This document shows, one piece after another, positions 17,659-27,238 of a stretch of 64,000 bases of DNA. The position numbers and the translations under genes were made by a program. Origin of the DNA: Advenella incenata (GTDB lineage: Bacteria; Pseudomonadota; Gammaproteobacteria; Burkholderiales; Burkholderiaceae_B); contig NZ_SHKO01000002.1 of assembly GCF_004217095.1 (NCBI RefSeq), positions 1,027,599-1,091,598 of the forward strand, in the 5' to 3' direction. Positions within the stretch are counted from its first letter, which is position 1. Every line of letters begins with the position of its first letter. Below the pieces are notes generated by a model. It saw only the letters and a list, made by a program, of their open reading frames with translations, was not told the origin of the DNA and made no database searches.

Positions 17659-17717
17659 ATGTCATTTTCAAACATGCGTATTCTAAACTTTCGTGAGAAC
17701 GAGTGAGGTAAAATTCT

Positions 17718-18473
17718 ATGAACCGAGTGAATGCTAAATCAAAATTTTTTGAGATGTTCGAACGAAATGAAAGGCCTTTGGGTGTTTTTGTTTCGTGTAT
17801 GGATCCCGCGTCGACAGAAGCCCTAGCGGACGCCGGCTTCGATTATGTAGTACTTGACGGTGAGCACGGAAAAATGGGGAGAGTCGACGTTGAGACTCAC
17901 TCTCGTGCAGCGGCTGCAAGAGGTATCATTCCGCTCGTGCGAATACTTGAAAATTCTCAAACTCTCATTCAGGCCATGCTTGACTCCGGAGCCCAAGGAG
18001 TAATCATTCCACACCTTGAAACTGCACACGATGCGCAACGAGCTCTAGCGGCGAGCCTGTATTCACCCGTTGGTAAGAGGGGTATGTGCAACGCATGTTA
18101 CGCCGGCGGCTACCAATTGGATAGCTGGCCTGATCATGTTAAAGCATCGAATCAAAATGTTCTAGTGATCCCATTGATTGAGTCTGCTCGAGCCGTAGAA
18201 AATATTAAAGAAATAGTCGCTGTGAATGGTATCGATGTGGTGTTTTTTGGCCCAGGCGATCTCGCGGCTGAAATGGGCCTGAATTTTACAAAGGACGGTG
18301 ATCGACTTATGGATTCTTGGCAACGAGTGAAAGATGCAGCGAAAGAGGCAGGTAAGTACACTTTAGCACCACGAGGTTGGGGATTCGATGATGCGGATAT
18401 CCTTATCGCCGAAATGGACATACAAATGTTATTGAACGCCGGAAAGGCAATTGTTCAGCAGTACAAGCAATAA
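17718..18473 (+). CDS. HpcH/HpaI-family class II aldolase
   Basis: Protein of 251 residues of the metal-dependent pyruvate or 2-keto acid aldolase family (HpaI, GarL, citrate-lyase-beta-like). The catalytic H50 in DGEHGKM and R75 in LVRI are present; the metal ligands are expected at the Glu of IPLIESARAVENI and the Asp of GPGDLA. It should cleave a 2-oxo-4-hydroxy acid late in a pathway, or run in reverse. It is the last gene of the P450 operon, separated from the dehydrogenase by about 60 bases with a GAGTGAGG-like ribosome site. Confidence 0.82.
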   Translation: MNRVNAKSKFFEMFERNERPLGVFVSCMDPASTEALADAGFDYVVLDGEHGKMGRVDVETHSRAAAARGIIPLVRILENSQTLIQAMLDSGAQGVIIPHLETAHDAQRALAASLYSPVGKRGMCNACYAGGYQLDSWPDHVKASNQNVLVIPLIESARAVENIKEIVAVNGIDVVFFGPGDLAAEMGLNFTKDGDRLMDSWQRVKDAAKEAGKYTLAPRGWGFDDADILIAEMDIQMLLNAGKAIVQQYKQ

Positions 18474-18996
18474 TATTAATCTGAGACTAATTTCGGTCGC
18501 CAATGATATATACGCGATCTTCCCTGGCGAGGGTTTCACTTTGAAATAGCCGGCAGACTTCTTTTGTTGTCTTTGCCAGTAGCTAGGCTCCTTTTTTTAA
18601 CGATGGTTTTGATTGTTGCCAAGACATCATAATGTAAAAATTCCTTGTGCATCGGATGTAAGGTGAGAAACCGTATATTCAAATGCTTGAGTTTTGGGTG
18701 AACGCCATGATTTCCTGCGGTTTTTCTGCCATTTAGGCAGACAGGGACTTTGGTAAATTAGTGTGATTCGATGTCTAGTAGTCGATCGTCAAACTGAGAC
18801 TTTTGCGCGGAGCGCGCGTCAGGCTTTTCATATGGCTATTAATCAAATGTTTTTGCAGCCTACAAAAATTCAACATGTGTCTTATCCCAGTTGATAGCTG
18901 AGACCGCACAGAGCAAGAGTATATTATCGGCGTTTACTTTCATCGGTAAACGCGATATTTCAGGTGGCGTAACTGAAAGTAAAGGAGCAGATACTG
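18474..18996. other. Intergenic stretch before the MFS gene, nothing recognised
   Basis: About 520 bases without a supported gene. I found no -24/-12 motif and no 17-bp activator site here, so the MFS gene may have an ordinary promoter or be read through from the P450 operon. Confidence 0.4.
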
Positions 18997-20271
18997 ATGG
19001 AATATCCTAAGTCCGAATGGCGCATGGGTTGGAAAGTCGTGTTAAGTGGAGCTCTGGGTATGGGCACGGGATATGGTTTGTTAATGATGACAGCCGGCCT
19101 CTTTGTCAAGCCTATGCAGGAAGAATTTGGATGGTCCAGAACTGCACTAAGCATTCTCCCGATAATGGGGGTAGTGAGTGCTTTAGTTTTGCCGCTAACT
19201 GGCTATTTGGTTGACCGATGGGGCCCCAGGGTCGTCGGAACCTTTGGCCTAGTCTCCTTAATGCTCGGGTGTGTAGGCTTTTGTTTCGTCCCGCCGGACA
19301 AATTCCTGTTTTATTGCTTAGTGATAGTTTTGGGAGCATTGGCGTCCGCTAGCGGGGCTATGACATGGGTTAGAGGAGTGGCCACATGGTTCGATCAAAG
19401 CAAGGGCTTAGCGTTTGGCCTAACATTTAGTGGTATTTCTATTATCTCTGCCATTGTTTTGCCTGTTCTTAGCGGTGTTATCGACGATTGGGGTTGGCGG
19501 GCAGGTTTCTTTGTGCTTTCACTAATGATTCTGTTTTTAGGATTACCCACAGTTTTATTGTGGTTCAGAGAGCGGACGCAGGAAATAAATATTGACGAAA
19601 TTTCCCCAAAAAAAATAGGGAGTACGCCTGGTTTTAGTCTCGCTCTTCGTAGCCCACGTTTCTGGTTGATTTTCGTTTGCTTTTCTCTGGTAAGTTTTCC
19701 GGTTGGTGGTTTTATGTATCATCTCGTGCCAATTCTCACCGATAAGGGGATAAATATACAAATGGCAACAGCTGCTGCTTCCGCCTTTGCGCTGTCGATA
19801 GCTTTGGGCAGAGTTGCTGCTGGTTTTCTACTCGACAAACTATGGCCTCCAGGGGTGGTGTGTTTTTTCTTTCTAATCCCTATATTGGGGGTAACTTTAG
19901 TTCATTTTCTGCAGCCCCATTGGGATTGGGTGGGGCCAATAGCAGCTCTCTCTGGGGTGCTGATTGGTTTTGCGCAAGGCGCCGAGGCTGACTTTGCTGC
20001 TTACTTAGTTGCTCGGTATTATCCCATTGAGGTTTTTGCACGTGTATACAGTCTTCTGGGGGCTGCGATTTATGGTGCAATAGCATTGGGTGGTGTCGCT
20101 TTCGCGACTATCCATGATGTATTCAGTGATCACGCGATTACTATGATGTTGGCGGGAGCTTGCTATTTAGCGGGCGGATTAATGATTCTTCTAATAGAGA
20201 AAATTGAGCCTAGCCTTAGCGCCGAAGTTTTTTCCAAAAGTGAAATTAACCTGAAGAGAGCCGAGCAATGA
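18997..20271 (+). CDS. Major facilitator superfamily transporter
   Basis: Membrane protein of 424 residues with 12 hydrophobic segments and the MFS loop signature GYLVDRWGPRVVG after the second one, mirrored by GRVAAGFLLDKLWP in the second half. It resembles the monocarboxylate or oxalate/formate transporter branch that is frequent beside catabolic genes, and may import a substrate or export an intermediate. An AAAGGAG ribosome site lies just before ATG 18997. No sigma-54 promoter is visible upstream. Confidence 0.85.
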   Translation: MEYPKSEWRMGWKVVLSGALGMGTGYGLLMMTAGLFVKPMQEEFGWSRTALSILPIMGVVSALVLPLTGYLVDRWGPRVVGTFGLVSLMLGCVGFCFVPPDKFLFYCLVIVLGALASASGAMTWVRGVATWFDQSKGLAFGLTFSGISIISAIVLPVLSGVIDDWGWRAGFFVLSLMILFLGLPTVLLWFRERTQEINIDEISPKKIGSTPGFSLALRSPRFWLIFVCFSLVSFPVGGFMYHLVPILTDKGINIQMATAAASAFALSIALGRVAAGFLLDKLWPPGVVCFFFLIPILGVTLVHFLQPHWDWVGPIAALSGVLIGFAQGAEADFAAYLVARYYPIEVFARVYSLLGAAIYGAIALGGVAFATIHDVFSDHAITMMLAGACYLAGGLMILLIEKIEPSLSAEVFSKSEINLKRAEQ

Positions 20272-20492
20272 TTTCCCTCGTCACTGCTAATTCTTGAGCG
20301 CTTTCGAAATATCGTTGAGACATCAGACACCACACAGGTAGTTGGCCAAGGTCGCTATCGGAATCTGGCTCAATGGTGGAATCGAGGGGGCACATAGCCA
20401 AGCAGTGCGCTGCGTGATCAAACTTGTGAACACCGGATTTGATAATAAATCATAGGATGAATTCGAGAGTCATAGCCCGAAGATAGCTTTGC

Positions 20493-20540
20493 TGTCCTTT
20501 ATGCCTACATCGAATGAAAAAAATGTTCTCATCAGGGACA
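20493..20540 (+). promoter_or_regulatory. Pair of 17-bp TGT-N11-ACA activator sites
   Basis: TGTCCTTTATGCCTACA (20493-20509) and TGTTCTCATCAGGGACA (20524-20540), centres 31 bp apart, 148 and 117 bp before the -24 GG at 20649. This is the largest distance in the set. Confidence 0.72.
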
Positions 20541-20647
20541 TTTTTACAAATTGGGCCTAAAAAGCAATGTACAGGACGAAATGCATATCTTCGCTTCTGC
20601 GAATGAGATTAATACATGCTTGTCCGGTTTAAACCTATATATCGATT

Positions 20648-20663
20648 TGGCATATATTTTGCT
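20648..20663 (+). promoter_or_regulatory. Sigma-54 promoter of the aldehyde dehydrogenase gene
   Basis: TGGCATATATTTTGCT, GG and GC 10 bp apart, 62 bp before the ATG at 20725. The promoter lies inside a longer open frame starting at 20551, which supports the shorter start. Confidence 0.9.
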
Positions 20664-20724
20664 TAAGCCTAGCATACGACAGCTGATTGTTGGTTTACTT
20701 ACTTTCATAGGAAGGTTTTCTTTT

Positions 20725-22209
20725 ATGTCTCTGATCTCACCTGAACAGCCCAATATCCGCCATCCCGACCGTTTTTTTATTGGAGGTAAATGGGTCAACT
20801 CCGTTGGTAACTCGTCGTTCGATGTGATAAATCCCTCTACCGAAGAACTGTTTATGAGATTTTCCAAGGCCCAGCCGGACGATATTGACCGTGCCGTGGG
20901 CGCAGCTCGGGAAGCGTTTGACTACGGCCCTTGGCCTCGTATGAGCCATGCTGAACGAGCGGATTATCTGCGAGCAATATCTTCGGAAATGTCCAAAAGG
21001 GCACATGAGCTTGCTAACCTCTGGACGTTGGAGGTGGGCGTTACCAACCATGTCGCGCAAGCGATTACACCTCAAATCGCCGGAGTTTTCGATTATTATG
21101 CGAATCTTGCTCATACCTACTCCTTTGAAGAAAAGCACGCCCCACAAGCTGGAGGAGAATTTGGTCTTTTAGTGCGTGAGCCTGTTGGCGTGGTTGGCGC
21201 CATTGTGGCTTGGAACGGAGCGCTCGGCCTGATTGCATGGAAAGTTGCACCAGCATTGCTTGCTGGATGTACAGTCGTCATCAAAACTTCATTCGAGTCT
21301 CCAGGCAGCGGCTGGATTTTGGCCGAAATAGCAGAAAAGGTGGGTCTGCCTAAGGGCGTTATTAATGTTGTCGCTGCGGATCGTGAGGTTTCGGAATTGC
21401 TCGTCCGTCACCCAGACGTTGATAAGATTACGTTCACCGGTTCAAGTGAGGCAGGAAAAAGAATAGGCTCAATCTGTGCTGAGCGCGTGGCTCGTTGCAC
21501 GCTCGAACTTGGTGGAAAATCCCCTGCAATTATTCTCGATGATTACGACCTCGAAAAGGCGGCTCGCTCCATCTCAATGTCAGCGAGGCTATTGAGCGGT
21601 CAGGTTTGCTCCTCGCTTACGAGGTTAATCGTCTCGCGGCACCGTCATGACGAGTTTGTCGATGCCCTTTGCGCAGCATTCGGAGAAATCAAAGTTGGCG
21701 ATCCCTTCGATGCTACAACGGATATGGGTCCGCTAGCTACAGATCTGCAGCGCAATCGGGTAGAAAGTTATATAAGAAAAGGTATAGATGAAGGCGCAAA
21801 ATTGGTCCAGGGAGGCACACGCCCTACCTACCTGGATCGAGGCTATTTCATTGAACCGACAGTATTTGGTGATGTGGATAATAATATGATTGTTGCTCGC
21901 GAAGAGATATTTGGACCCGTTGTATGTGTGATTCCCGTAAAGGATGAGATGAATGCGATTGAGATAGCTAATGACACTGTGTTCGGGTTAAATGCCTCTG
22001 TATTCACCGATGATGTGCATAAAGCTAAGGAATTCGCTCGCACGCTAAAATCGGGAACTGTGGGTCACAATTCATTTCGTACCGATTTCTCGATTGCGTT
22101 TGGCGGATTTAAGCAATCAGGCATAGGACGCGAAGGCGGAACGGAGGGGCTTAGTCCATTTCTCGAAACTAAGACTATTATACTCGATGAGAAACCAACG
22201 GACGACTAA
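20725..22209 (+). CDS. NAD(P)-dependent aldehyde dehydrogenase
   Basis: ALDH-superfamily enzyme of 494 residues oxidising an aldehyde to its acid. The general base Glu is in CTLELGGKSP, the nucleophile Cys in GQVCSSLTR, and the NAD loop is TFTGSSEAGK. TAGGAAGG lies 10 bases before ATG 20725. It is followed by a terminator-like hairpin and then the PQQ dehydrogenase. In the pathway it would follow an alcohol dehydrogenase and precede CoA activation; the substrate is unknown. Confidence 0.9.
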   Translation: MSLISPEQPNIRHPDRFFIGGKWVNSVGNSSFDVINPSTEELFMRFSKAQPDDIDRAVGAAREAFDYGPWPRMSHAERADYLRAISSEMSKRAHELANLWTLEVGVTNHVAQAITPQIAGVFDYYANLAHTYSFEEKHAPQAGGEFGLLVREPVGVVGAIVAWNGALGLIAWKVAPALLAGCTVVIKTSFESPGSGWILAEIAEKVGLPKGVINVVAADREVSELLVRHPDVDKITFTGSSEAGKRIGSICAERVARCTLELGGKSPAIILDDYDLEKAARSISMSARLLSGQVCSSLTRLIVSRHRHDEFVDALCAAFGEIKVGDPFDATTDMGPLATDLQRNRVESYIRKGIDEGAKLVQGGTRPTYLDRGYFIEPTVFGDVDNNMIVAREEIFGPVVCVIPVKDEMNAIEIANDTVFGLNASVFTDDVHKAKEFARTLKSGTVGHNSFRTDFSIAFGGFKQSGIGREGGTEGLSPFLETKTIILDEKPTDD

Positions 22210-22234
22210 TCTTTTCTAGAAAGTATGGGCGCGC

Positions 22235-22262
22235 AAAGGGCGAATTCCATCGGCCCTTTCTT
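22235..22262 (+). terminator. Hairpin terminator after the aldehyde dehydrogenase gene
   Basis: AAAGGGC (22235-22241) pairs with GCCCTTT (22253-22259) across an 11-base loop, followed by a short pyrimidine run. The stem is modest, so partial read-through into the PQQ dehydrogenase is possible. Confidence 0.45.
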
Positions 22263-22354
22263 CCAAATTAACGAATGAGATGTCACAGCATAGTTCGTGA
22301 TATCACAAGAATTATTAAACCGACAACATTGGGCGAAGAGCCAAAAATACTTAT

Positions 22355-24484
22355 ATGAAAACACAATCCAGGAAAACATCCATAATTTTTGCATCGAGTT
22401 TACTTGTCCTCGCTGTTACTGTCTCTCAAAGTAATCTGGTAGCGGCAACGCCGAAAATTGAAAAAACTTTATCAATCGAGAGTGGCAGAAAATCAGGTAT
22501 TCTTTTAGACCACAGTAATGGCGACGATTGGCCTGCGTATGGCAGAACCTATGGTGAGCAACATTTTAGTCCGCTTAGGCAAGTCAACGACAGGAATGTT
22601 CGTCGTCTCGGATTGAGTTGGTATATGGATCTCGGGGTTGGAAACCCGGCTACTATACCAATTGAAGTCGATGGTGTTCTCTATTTCTCAATGGGGTTGA
22701 GCATTGTGCATGCGGTCGATGCTGCGACTGGTGCTCTCTTGTGGAAATACGACCCGAAAGTTGCCAAGTATGCGGGCAAAAAACTGCGAGCTGCGTGGGG
22801 AATTCGTGGGATTGCCTACTGGAATGGAAAAATATATACAGGAACACAAGATGGACGCCTGATAGCGCTGGATACTAAAACTGGAGAGATGCTGTGGAGC
22901 ACCTTAACGGTTGAGCCTGGCGATGGACGATACATCACTGGAGCGCCACGTGTATTCGACGGTAAAATTATCATCGGTCATGGGGGGGCTGATACTTCAA
23001 ACGCTCGTGGGTATGTTACTACCTATGACGCTGAAACGGGTAATCAGCTGTGGCGGTTCTTTCTTGTCCCTGGCAACCCGGAAAAGGGATTTGAGGATAA
23101 AGCCCAGGAGATGGCGGCAAAGACCTGGACTGGGGAATGGTGGAAATATGGCGGCGGTGGGGCTGCCTGGAACTCCTTCACTTACGATCAGGATACAGAC
23201 ACTATACTTGTAGGGACCGGTAACGGTAGCCCATGGAACCAGAAGATTCGCAGCCCTGGTGGGGGCGACAATCTGTTCCTTAGTTCGATTATCGCACTCG
23301 ATGCCTCATCTGGCGAGTATAAATGGCATTACCAAATCAATCCCGGGGAGACCTGGGATTACAATGCCACTATGGATATGGCGCTTGCGGAGTTGAAAAT
23401 TGGCGGACGGTTACGGAAAGTTGTCATCACCGCACCCAAAAACGGATTTTTCTATGTAATCGACCGTATAACAGGAGAGTTGATTTCTGCGGAGAAATTT
23501 ACAAAAGTGACTTGGGCAAACAAGATCAATCTGGTTACTGGACGGCCGGAGGAAGTGGAAGGCGCACGGTTCCCTGATGGAAATAGTTTTGAACTCTGGC
23601 CGAGTTTTAAGGGAGGTCATAGCTGGATGCCAATGGCATTCAGTCCCGACACTGGACTCGCTTATATCCCAAAACTAATGCATGGAGCCATCTACAGCGA
23701 TAAGGATATTGATATTGAAAATTGGGTTCGAACGCCTGGAAATATTACCGAGACTGGAGTAAGTATCACGGCGGATTTGGAGGATCCGCTGCACAACACG
23801 AGTTCGTTGATCGCATGGAATCCTATTACACAGAAGCCGTCCTGGGAGGTGAAGACTCCCGGCTCGTGGAATGGTGGTGTATTGGCAACTGGCGGGAATC
23901 TGGTTTTCCAGGGGCAAATCGGCGGCACTTTTAGTGCCTACGCAGCTGACAGTGGTCAGCAATTGTGGCAATTTCCAGCTCAGGCGGCCGTTATTGCTGC
24001 GCCTATCACTTATCTTGTCGGCTCAAAGCAATATATAACGGTCCTTGTCGGTATAGGCTCAACCGCCGGTGTCTTTAACGATGCTGATATCGACTACCAC
24101 ACACAACGTAGACGTGTGCTTACTTTTGCCCTTGATGGTGAGGTGAACCTTCCTGCTCTACCTTTGCGCGATTCTGGCCGCCGACCATTATCGCCAGATC
24201 CCACTTATAAATCGGACGAAGCACTCAGTTCACAGGGGGGAACTGTATATCATACTTACTGTTTTACTTGCCATGGTCCTCAGGCCATTTCTGGTGGCAC
24301 TGCACCCGACTTAAGATATTCAGGCATCGTCCAATCTAATAATGTATTCGAGAGAGTAGTGCGTGATGGATTACTTAGATCGAACGGTATGCCAAATTTT
24401 GAAGAACTTTCAGACGCGGACCTGAACGCCCTGCGGCAATATTTACGCAGCCGCTCTGCCGAGCTCCGTGCGAACAGAAATTGA
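22355..24484 (+). CDS. PQQ-dependent quinohaemoprotein alcohol dehydrogenase
   Basis: Periplasmic enzyme of 709 residues: signal peptide ending ...NLVAA, an eight-bladed propeller with repeated tryptophan-docking blocks (GALLWKYDP, GEMLWSTL, GNQLWRFF, GQQLWQFP) and a C-terminal cytochrome c domain with C636-x2-C639-H640. The active-site stretch WDYNAT carries the conserved Asp and lacks the extra Asp of lanthanide enzymes (DYN, not DYD), which suggests calcium. The adjacent Cys pair that normally precedes RG(V/I)A is replaced by Ala-Trp (RAAWGIRGIAYW). The ribosome site is weak. It would oxidise a terpenoid or other alcohol and pass electrons to the respiratory chain. Confidence 0.85.
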   Translation: MKTQSRKTSIIFASSLLVLAVTVSQSNLVAATPKIEKTLSIESGRKSGILLDHSNGDDWPAYGRTYGEQHFSPLRQVNDRNVRRLGLSWYMDLGVGNPATIPIEVDGVLYFSMGLSIVHAVDAATGALLWKYDPKVAKYAGKKLRAAWGIRGIAYWNGKIYTGTQDGRLIALDTKTGEMLWSTLTVEPGDGRYITGAPRVFDGKIIIGHGGADTSNARGYVTTYDAETGNQLWRFFLVPGNPEKGFEDKAQEMAAKTWTGEWWKYGGGGAAWNSFTYDQDTDTILVGTGNGSPWNQKIRSPGGGDNLFLSSIIALDASSGEYKWHYQINPGETWDYNATMDMALAELKIGGRLRKVVITAPKNGFFYVIDRITGELISAEKFTKVTWANKINLVTGRPEEVEGARFPDGNSFELWPSFKGGHSWMPMAFSPDTGLAYIPKLMHGAIYSDKDIDIENWVRTPGNITETGVSITADLEDPLHNTSSLIAWNPITQKPSWEVKTPGSWNGGVLATGGNLVFQGQIGGTFSAYAADSGQQLWQFPAQAAVIAAPITYLVGSKQYITVLVGIGSTAGVFNDADIDYHTQRRRVLTFALDGEVNLPALPLRDSGRRPLSPDPTYKSDEALSSQGGTVYHTYCFTCHGPQAISGGTAPDLRYSGIVQSNNVFERVVRDGLLRSNGMPNFEELSDADLNALRQYLRSRSAELRANRN

Positions 24485-24699
24485 GGCGATTTTTCTATGA
24501 TAGGACGTTAGTTTGAGCTGGCCTCATACGAAAATCAAACCTGTACGGTAGGGTAAACAACTTTTGTGTGGTGGACCTACCTTGAGCCTCTCGAATTGGA
24601 CAATTTGACTCCATATCTTGCACCGCTGATCGAGCTTAGAGGAGGTTGGCTACCGCGCGCTTTGAATTGGTTGTATGGATATGACTGATCTTCAATTAA

Positions 24700-24905
24700 T
24701 TTCAGTCATATCCCGTTTATGTTCTTCCTTTTTCTTCGACCTATGTCTCTCAGTCTTCCTCGGGCCAGGTTTCGCCGTACCAATAGTGCCACAAAACTGC
24801 TGTGGGCTTGGATCACGACGGCCGAATCCCCCAGTTTTGTTGTCATCACTGAGGGCAAAATGCATGATGTCCCCTCGGACGCATCTTGGCGTCGCCCTTA
24901 AGCAC
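24700..24905 (+). mobile_element. Remnant of an IS4/IS5-like transposase
   Basis: Decayed pieces in alternating frames resemble the conserved middle of a DDE transposase: DLCLSVF, LPRARFRRTNSATKLLW and PSFVVITEGKMHDV, compared with the usual ...SLFPWAKFRxTKxAVKLHT and IPxFxHITxGKxHDV. Neither ends nor target duplication were found. The surrounding 24485-25349 has no supported gene. Confidence 0.5.
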
Positions 24906-25349
24906 GAGGGCCTAGAATGAGATGACTATATACTTAGAATTCCGAGCAATGGACGAGTCGCATGATCTGGTTACGGACATGCTTGACTGTCCCGTAAACC
25001 GATATTCACCGCAGCCCGACGATGGGTTGTTGGGGCGGGCTTTGCTATTATACTGCTTGGTGATGAGTATATTGTTGTAGACATGCGAAACTACCTGACG
25101 ACTAGAGTCTACTCCATCGTGTCCCCTGCTTCGCTGAAGAATTTACACCGTTGATATACTAGGTCTCGTTGGGCGCGAGAACAGGCACTATATTGGCGAT
25201 ATTTTTTGTAACTCGCCACTTTCTCGTAACTTCATGACTGATCAATGGGATATGTTTGTTATAGGTGTGCATCGATGGCCAGTAGATCCGCAGGTCAGCC
25301 GCTTTGTCGACAGCAGCGACCCCACTTTGCTCATGATGGTGCGGTAAAG
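24906..25349. other. Intergenic stretch downstream of the ABC operon, nothing recognised
   Basis: No supported gene. The plus-strand frame 25245-25715 runs antisense to the periplasmic-binding-protein gene and looks like a shadow. Confidence 0.4.
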
Positions 25350-26486
25350 TCAGGGGGCAGCCATGAACTTACCGTCCTTAACCATGACAATGCTTTGTTC
25401 GTAAACCGGCACCCGTTCAGCATTCAACGACCAAGGCCCTGCGCCAAGTACAGTCGGTGCATCTTTCATGGCGACGATGGCGCCCCGCACTTTCTCTCTT
25501 GTAGGATTGGGGAGCGAAGCCTTGATAGCATAAGCAGCAAGCAGAGCTTCTGTGTAGCCCACCGCGGCCCAAGTATCAGGCGTGCTCGAGTATTTTTCTT
25601 CGTAGTTCTGAACAAAGGCAGCAATTCTTGGATCAGCACTCTGCGCATTGAAATCGCCCCAAAAATACGTTCCATCTACGGCCGATCCTCCAGCCTCCAG
25701 ATAGTCAGTTCCTAGGCCAGCAGTGGTGAATATTTTGAGGTCGGGACGCACGCCAGCCCGTTTTAATTGAACAACTAGGTTGGCAGCCTGGGCCCCGAAA
25801 GCCCCAACCCAGATAGAGTCTGGATTGGTGGAAGCAATTTTTGTGGCTATTGCGGAGAAATTTGAGTCAGATCCAAGGATGCTCTCGTCAGAAACGATGT
25901 TCACTCCATGGCTCTTCGCATAATCTCGGAAAATTCCGGCGCCAACAACCGTATTTTCAGCATCCCGAGTAAATACAACGGCCAGATCCTTGATCTGTGA
26001 CTTCTCAACAGCGTATTTTGCGATTGTGGTCACCGACTTTGGAGCCGACGTCGTGCTCTTAAAATACCAGTCGCTCAATTTCAGTGGCTCAGCCGTCTGT
26101 GCAGTGCCAAACATCGGGATCTTGAGATCGTTCAGCAACGGAGCAACCGCGACGGCGTGAGCACCCCAGATTGAGCCCAAATAAATTAGCGTATTGGGAT
26201 CGGCGGCGGCCTTGTTCAGCAGAGTGATCGTTTGGCCGCGATCATTGGCATCGTCTTCCATTGTGACTGATAGCGTATGTTCGCCCAGAAATTTTTCCGC
26301 ATTGAGCTTATCAACCACCATTCGGATCGCATTAGCCTGGGGTACCCCGATAAATGCCAGATTGCCCGTAAGGCTCTTGCCGACAGCAATGTTGTAATTT
26401 TCTGCTGCCGCTTGAGAAGCACCACCAATCAGTATAGTCAGTACTCCTACCCGCAGAGCATGATTGTATTTCCTCGAAGCTTGCAT
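25350..26486 (-). CDS. Branched-chain amino acid type ABC substrate-binding protein
   Basis: Periplasmic receptor of 378 residues (LivJ/LivK fold, Peripla_BP_6): signal peptide ending ...GASQAAA before ENYNIAVGKSLTGNLAFIGVPQANAIRM. It is the last gene of the minus-strand importer operon, 53 bases after the ATPase livF-like gene, with a GGAGGG ribosome site. Because the operon has its own sigma-54 promoter next to catabolic genes, the ligand is probably the growth substrate or an acid derived from it rather than leucine. Such receptors are known to bind aromatic and other carboxylates. Confidence 0.88.
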   Translation of the reverse strand: MQASRKYNHALRVGVLTILIGGASQAAAENYNIAVGKSLTGNLAFIGVPQANAIRMVVDKLNAEKFLGEHTLSVTMEDDANDRGQTITLLNKAAADPNTLIYLGSIWGAHAVAVAPLLNDLKIPMFGTAQTAEPLKLSDWYFKSTTSAPKSVTTIAKYAVEKSQIKDLAVVFTRDAENTVVGAGIFRDYAKSHGVNIVSDESILGSDSNFSAIATKIASTNPDSIWVGAFGAQAANLVVQLKRAGVRPDLKIFTTAGLGTDYLEAGGSAVDGTYFWGDFNAQSADPRIAAFVQNYEEKYSSTPDTWAAVGYTEALLAAYAIKASLPNPTREKVRGAIVAMKDAPTVLGAGPWSLNAERVPVYEQSIVMVKDGKFMAAP

Positions 26487-26539
26487 GTCTTTCCCTCCAT
26501 TATAAGTGCGTGATTACACTTCCCGATGATAATTTCGCG

Positions 26540-27238
26540 TTACCCTAGGTAATGTTCGGCAACGCGCGGATCTGTTAGCAGATCGGAACTTAAGCCTTCC
26601 AGGACTACGCGGCCGCGCTCTAGAATGTATGCTCTTTGCGTGTAGGTGAGCGCCCGCAACGCATTCTGTTCGACTACAAAAATCGCGAGCCCAGCCTCAT
26701 TGAGACGTTTGAGAGTATTGAATACTAGGTCGGTGATGAGCGGTGACAAACCCAAGCTAGGTTCATCGAGCAACAACAGACCTGGATTGGCGACGAGCGC
26801 TCTACCTATGGCGAGCATTTGTTGCTGGCCACCCGAGAGATCACCAGATCGTTGCAGGCGTCTTTCTCCCAGGATCGGAAAGAGATCGTAAACATCATCG
26901 ATAGTGTGTCGCGGCATCCTTTTTCCAAGCGCTAGTGTGCCGAGCTGCAGATTTTCTTCGACCGATAGGTCAACAAGTATTTGACGACCCTCAGGTACCT
27001 GTAGCAGTCCTAATTGCGATATCCGGTGAGCGGGCGTCTTCGATATTTCTGAGTTTTTGAACAGGATTGAGCCAGCTGACGGCCTGACTGTCCCCGATAT
27101 GCAGTTGAGCAGGGTTGACTTGCCGGCGCCATTTGGCCCGATCAACGCGACCATTTCGCCGGGCAGGACTTTGAGAGAAACACCCTTAAGAGCTTTGATA
27201 CCGTCGTAAGCGGCGGAGAGTTTATTTATTTTGAGCAT
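26540..27238 (-). CDS. livF: ABC transporter ATPase, LivF type
   Basis: Nucleotide-binding subunit of 232 residues. Walker A is GPNGAGKST, the signature is LSGGQQQM and Walker B is LLLLDEPSLGL. It pairs with the LivG-type ATPase to drive import through the LivH/LivM pore. The start overlaps the stop of the upstream gene by one base, so translation is coupled. The symbol denotes family only; the cargo is unknown. Confidence 0.9.
   Translation of the reverse strand: MLKINKLSAAYDGIKALKGVSLKVLPGEMVALIGPNGAGKSTLLNCISGTVRPSAGSILFKNSEISKTPAHRISQLGLLQVPEGRQILVDLSVEENLQLGTLALGKRMPRHTIDDVYDLFPILGERRLQRSGDLSGGQQQMLAIGRALVANPGLLLLDEPSLGLSPLITDLVFNTLKRLNEAGLAIFVVEQNALRALTYTQRAYILERGRVVLEGLSSDLLTDPRVAEHYLG

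Noticed and set aside
25245..25715. Plus-strand open frame of 156 codons
   Set aside because: It overlaps the binding-protein gene on the other strand and reads like its shadow.
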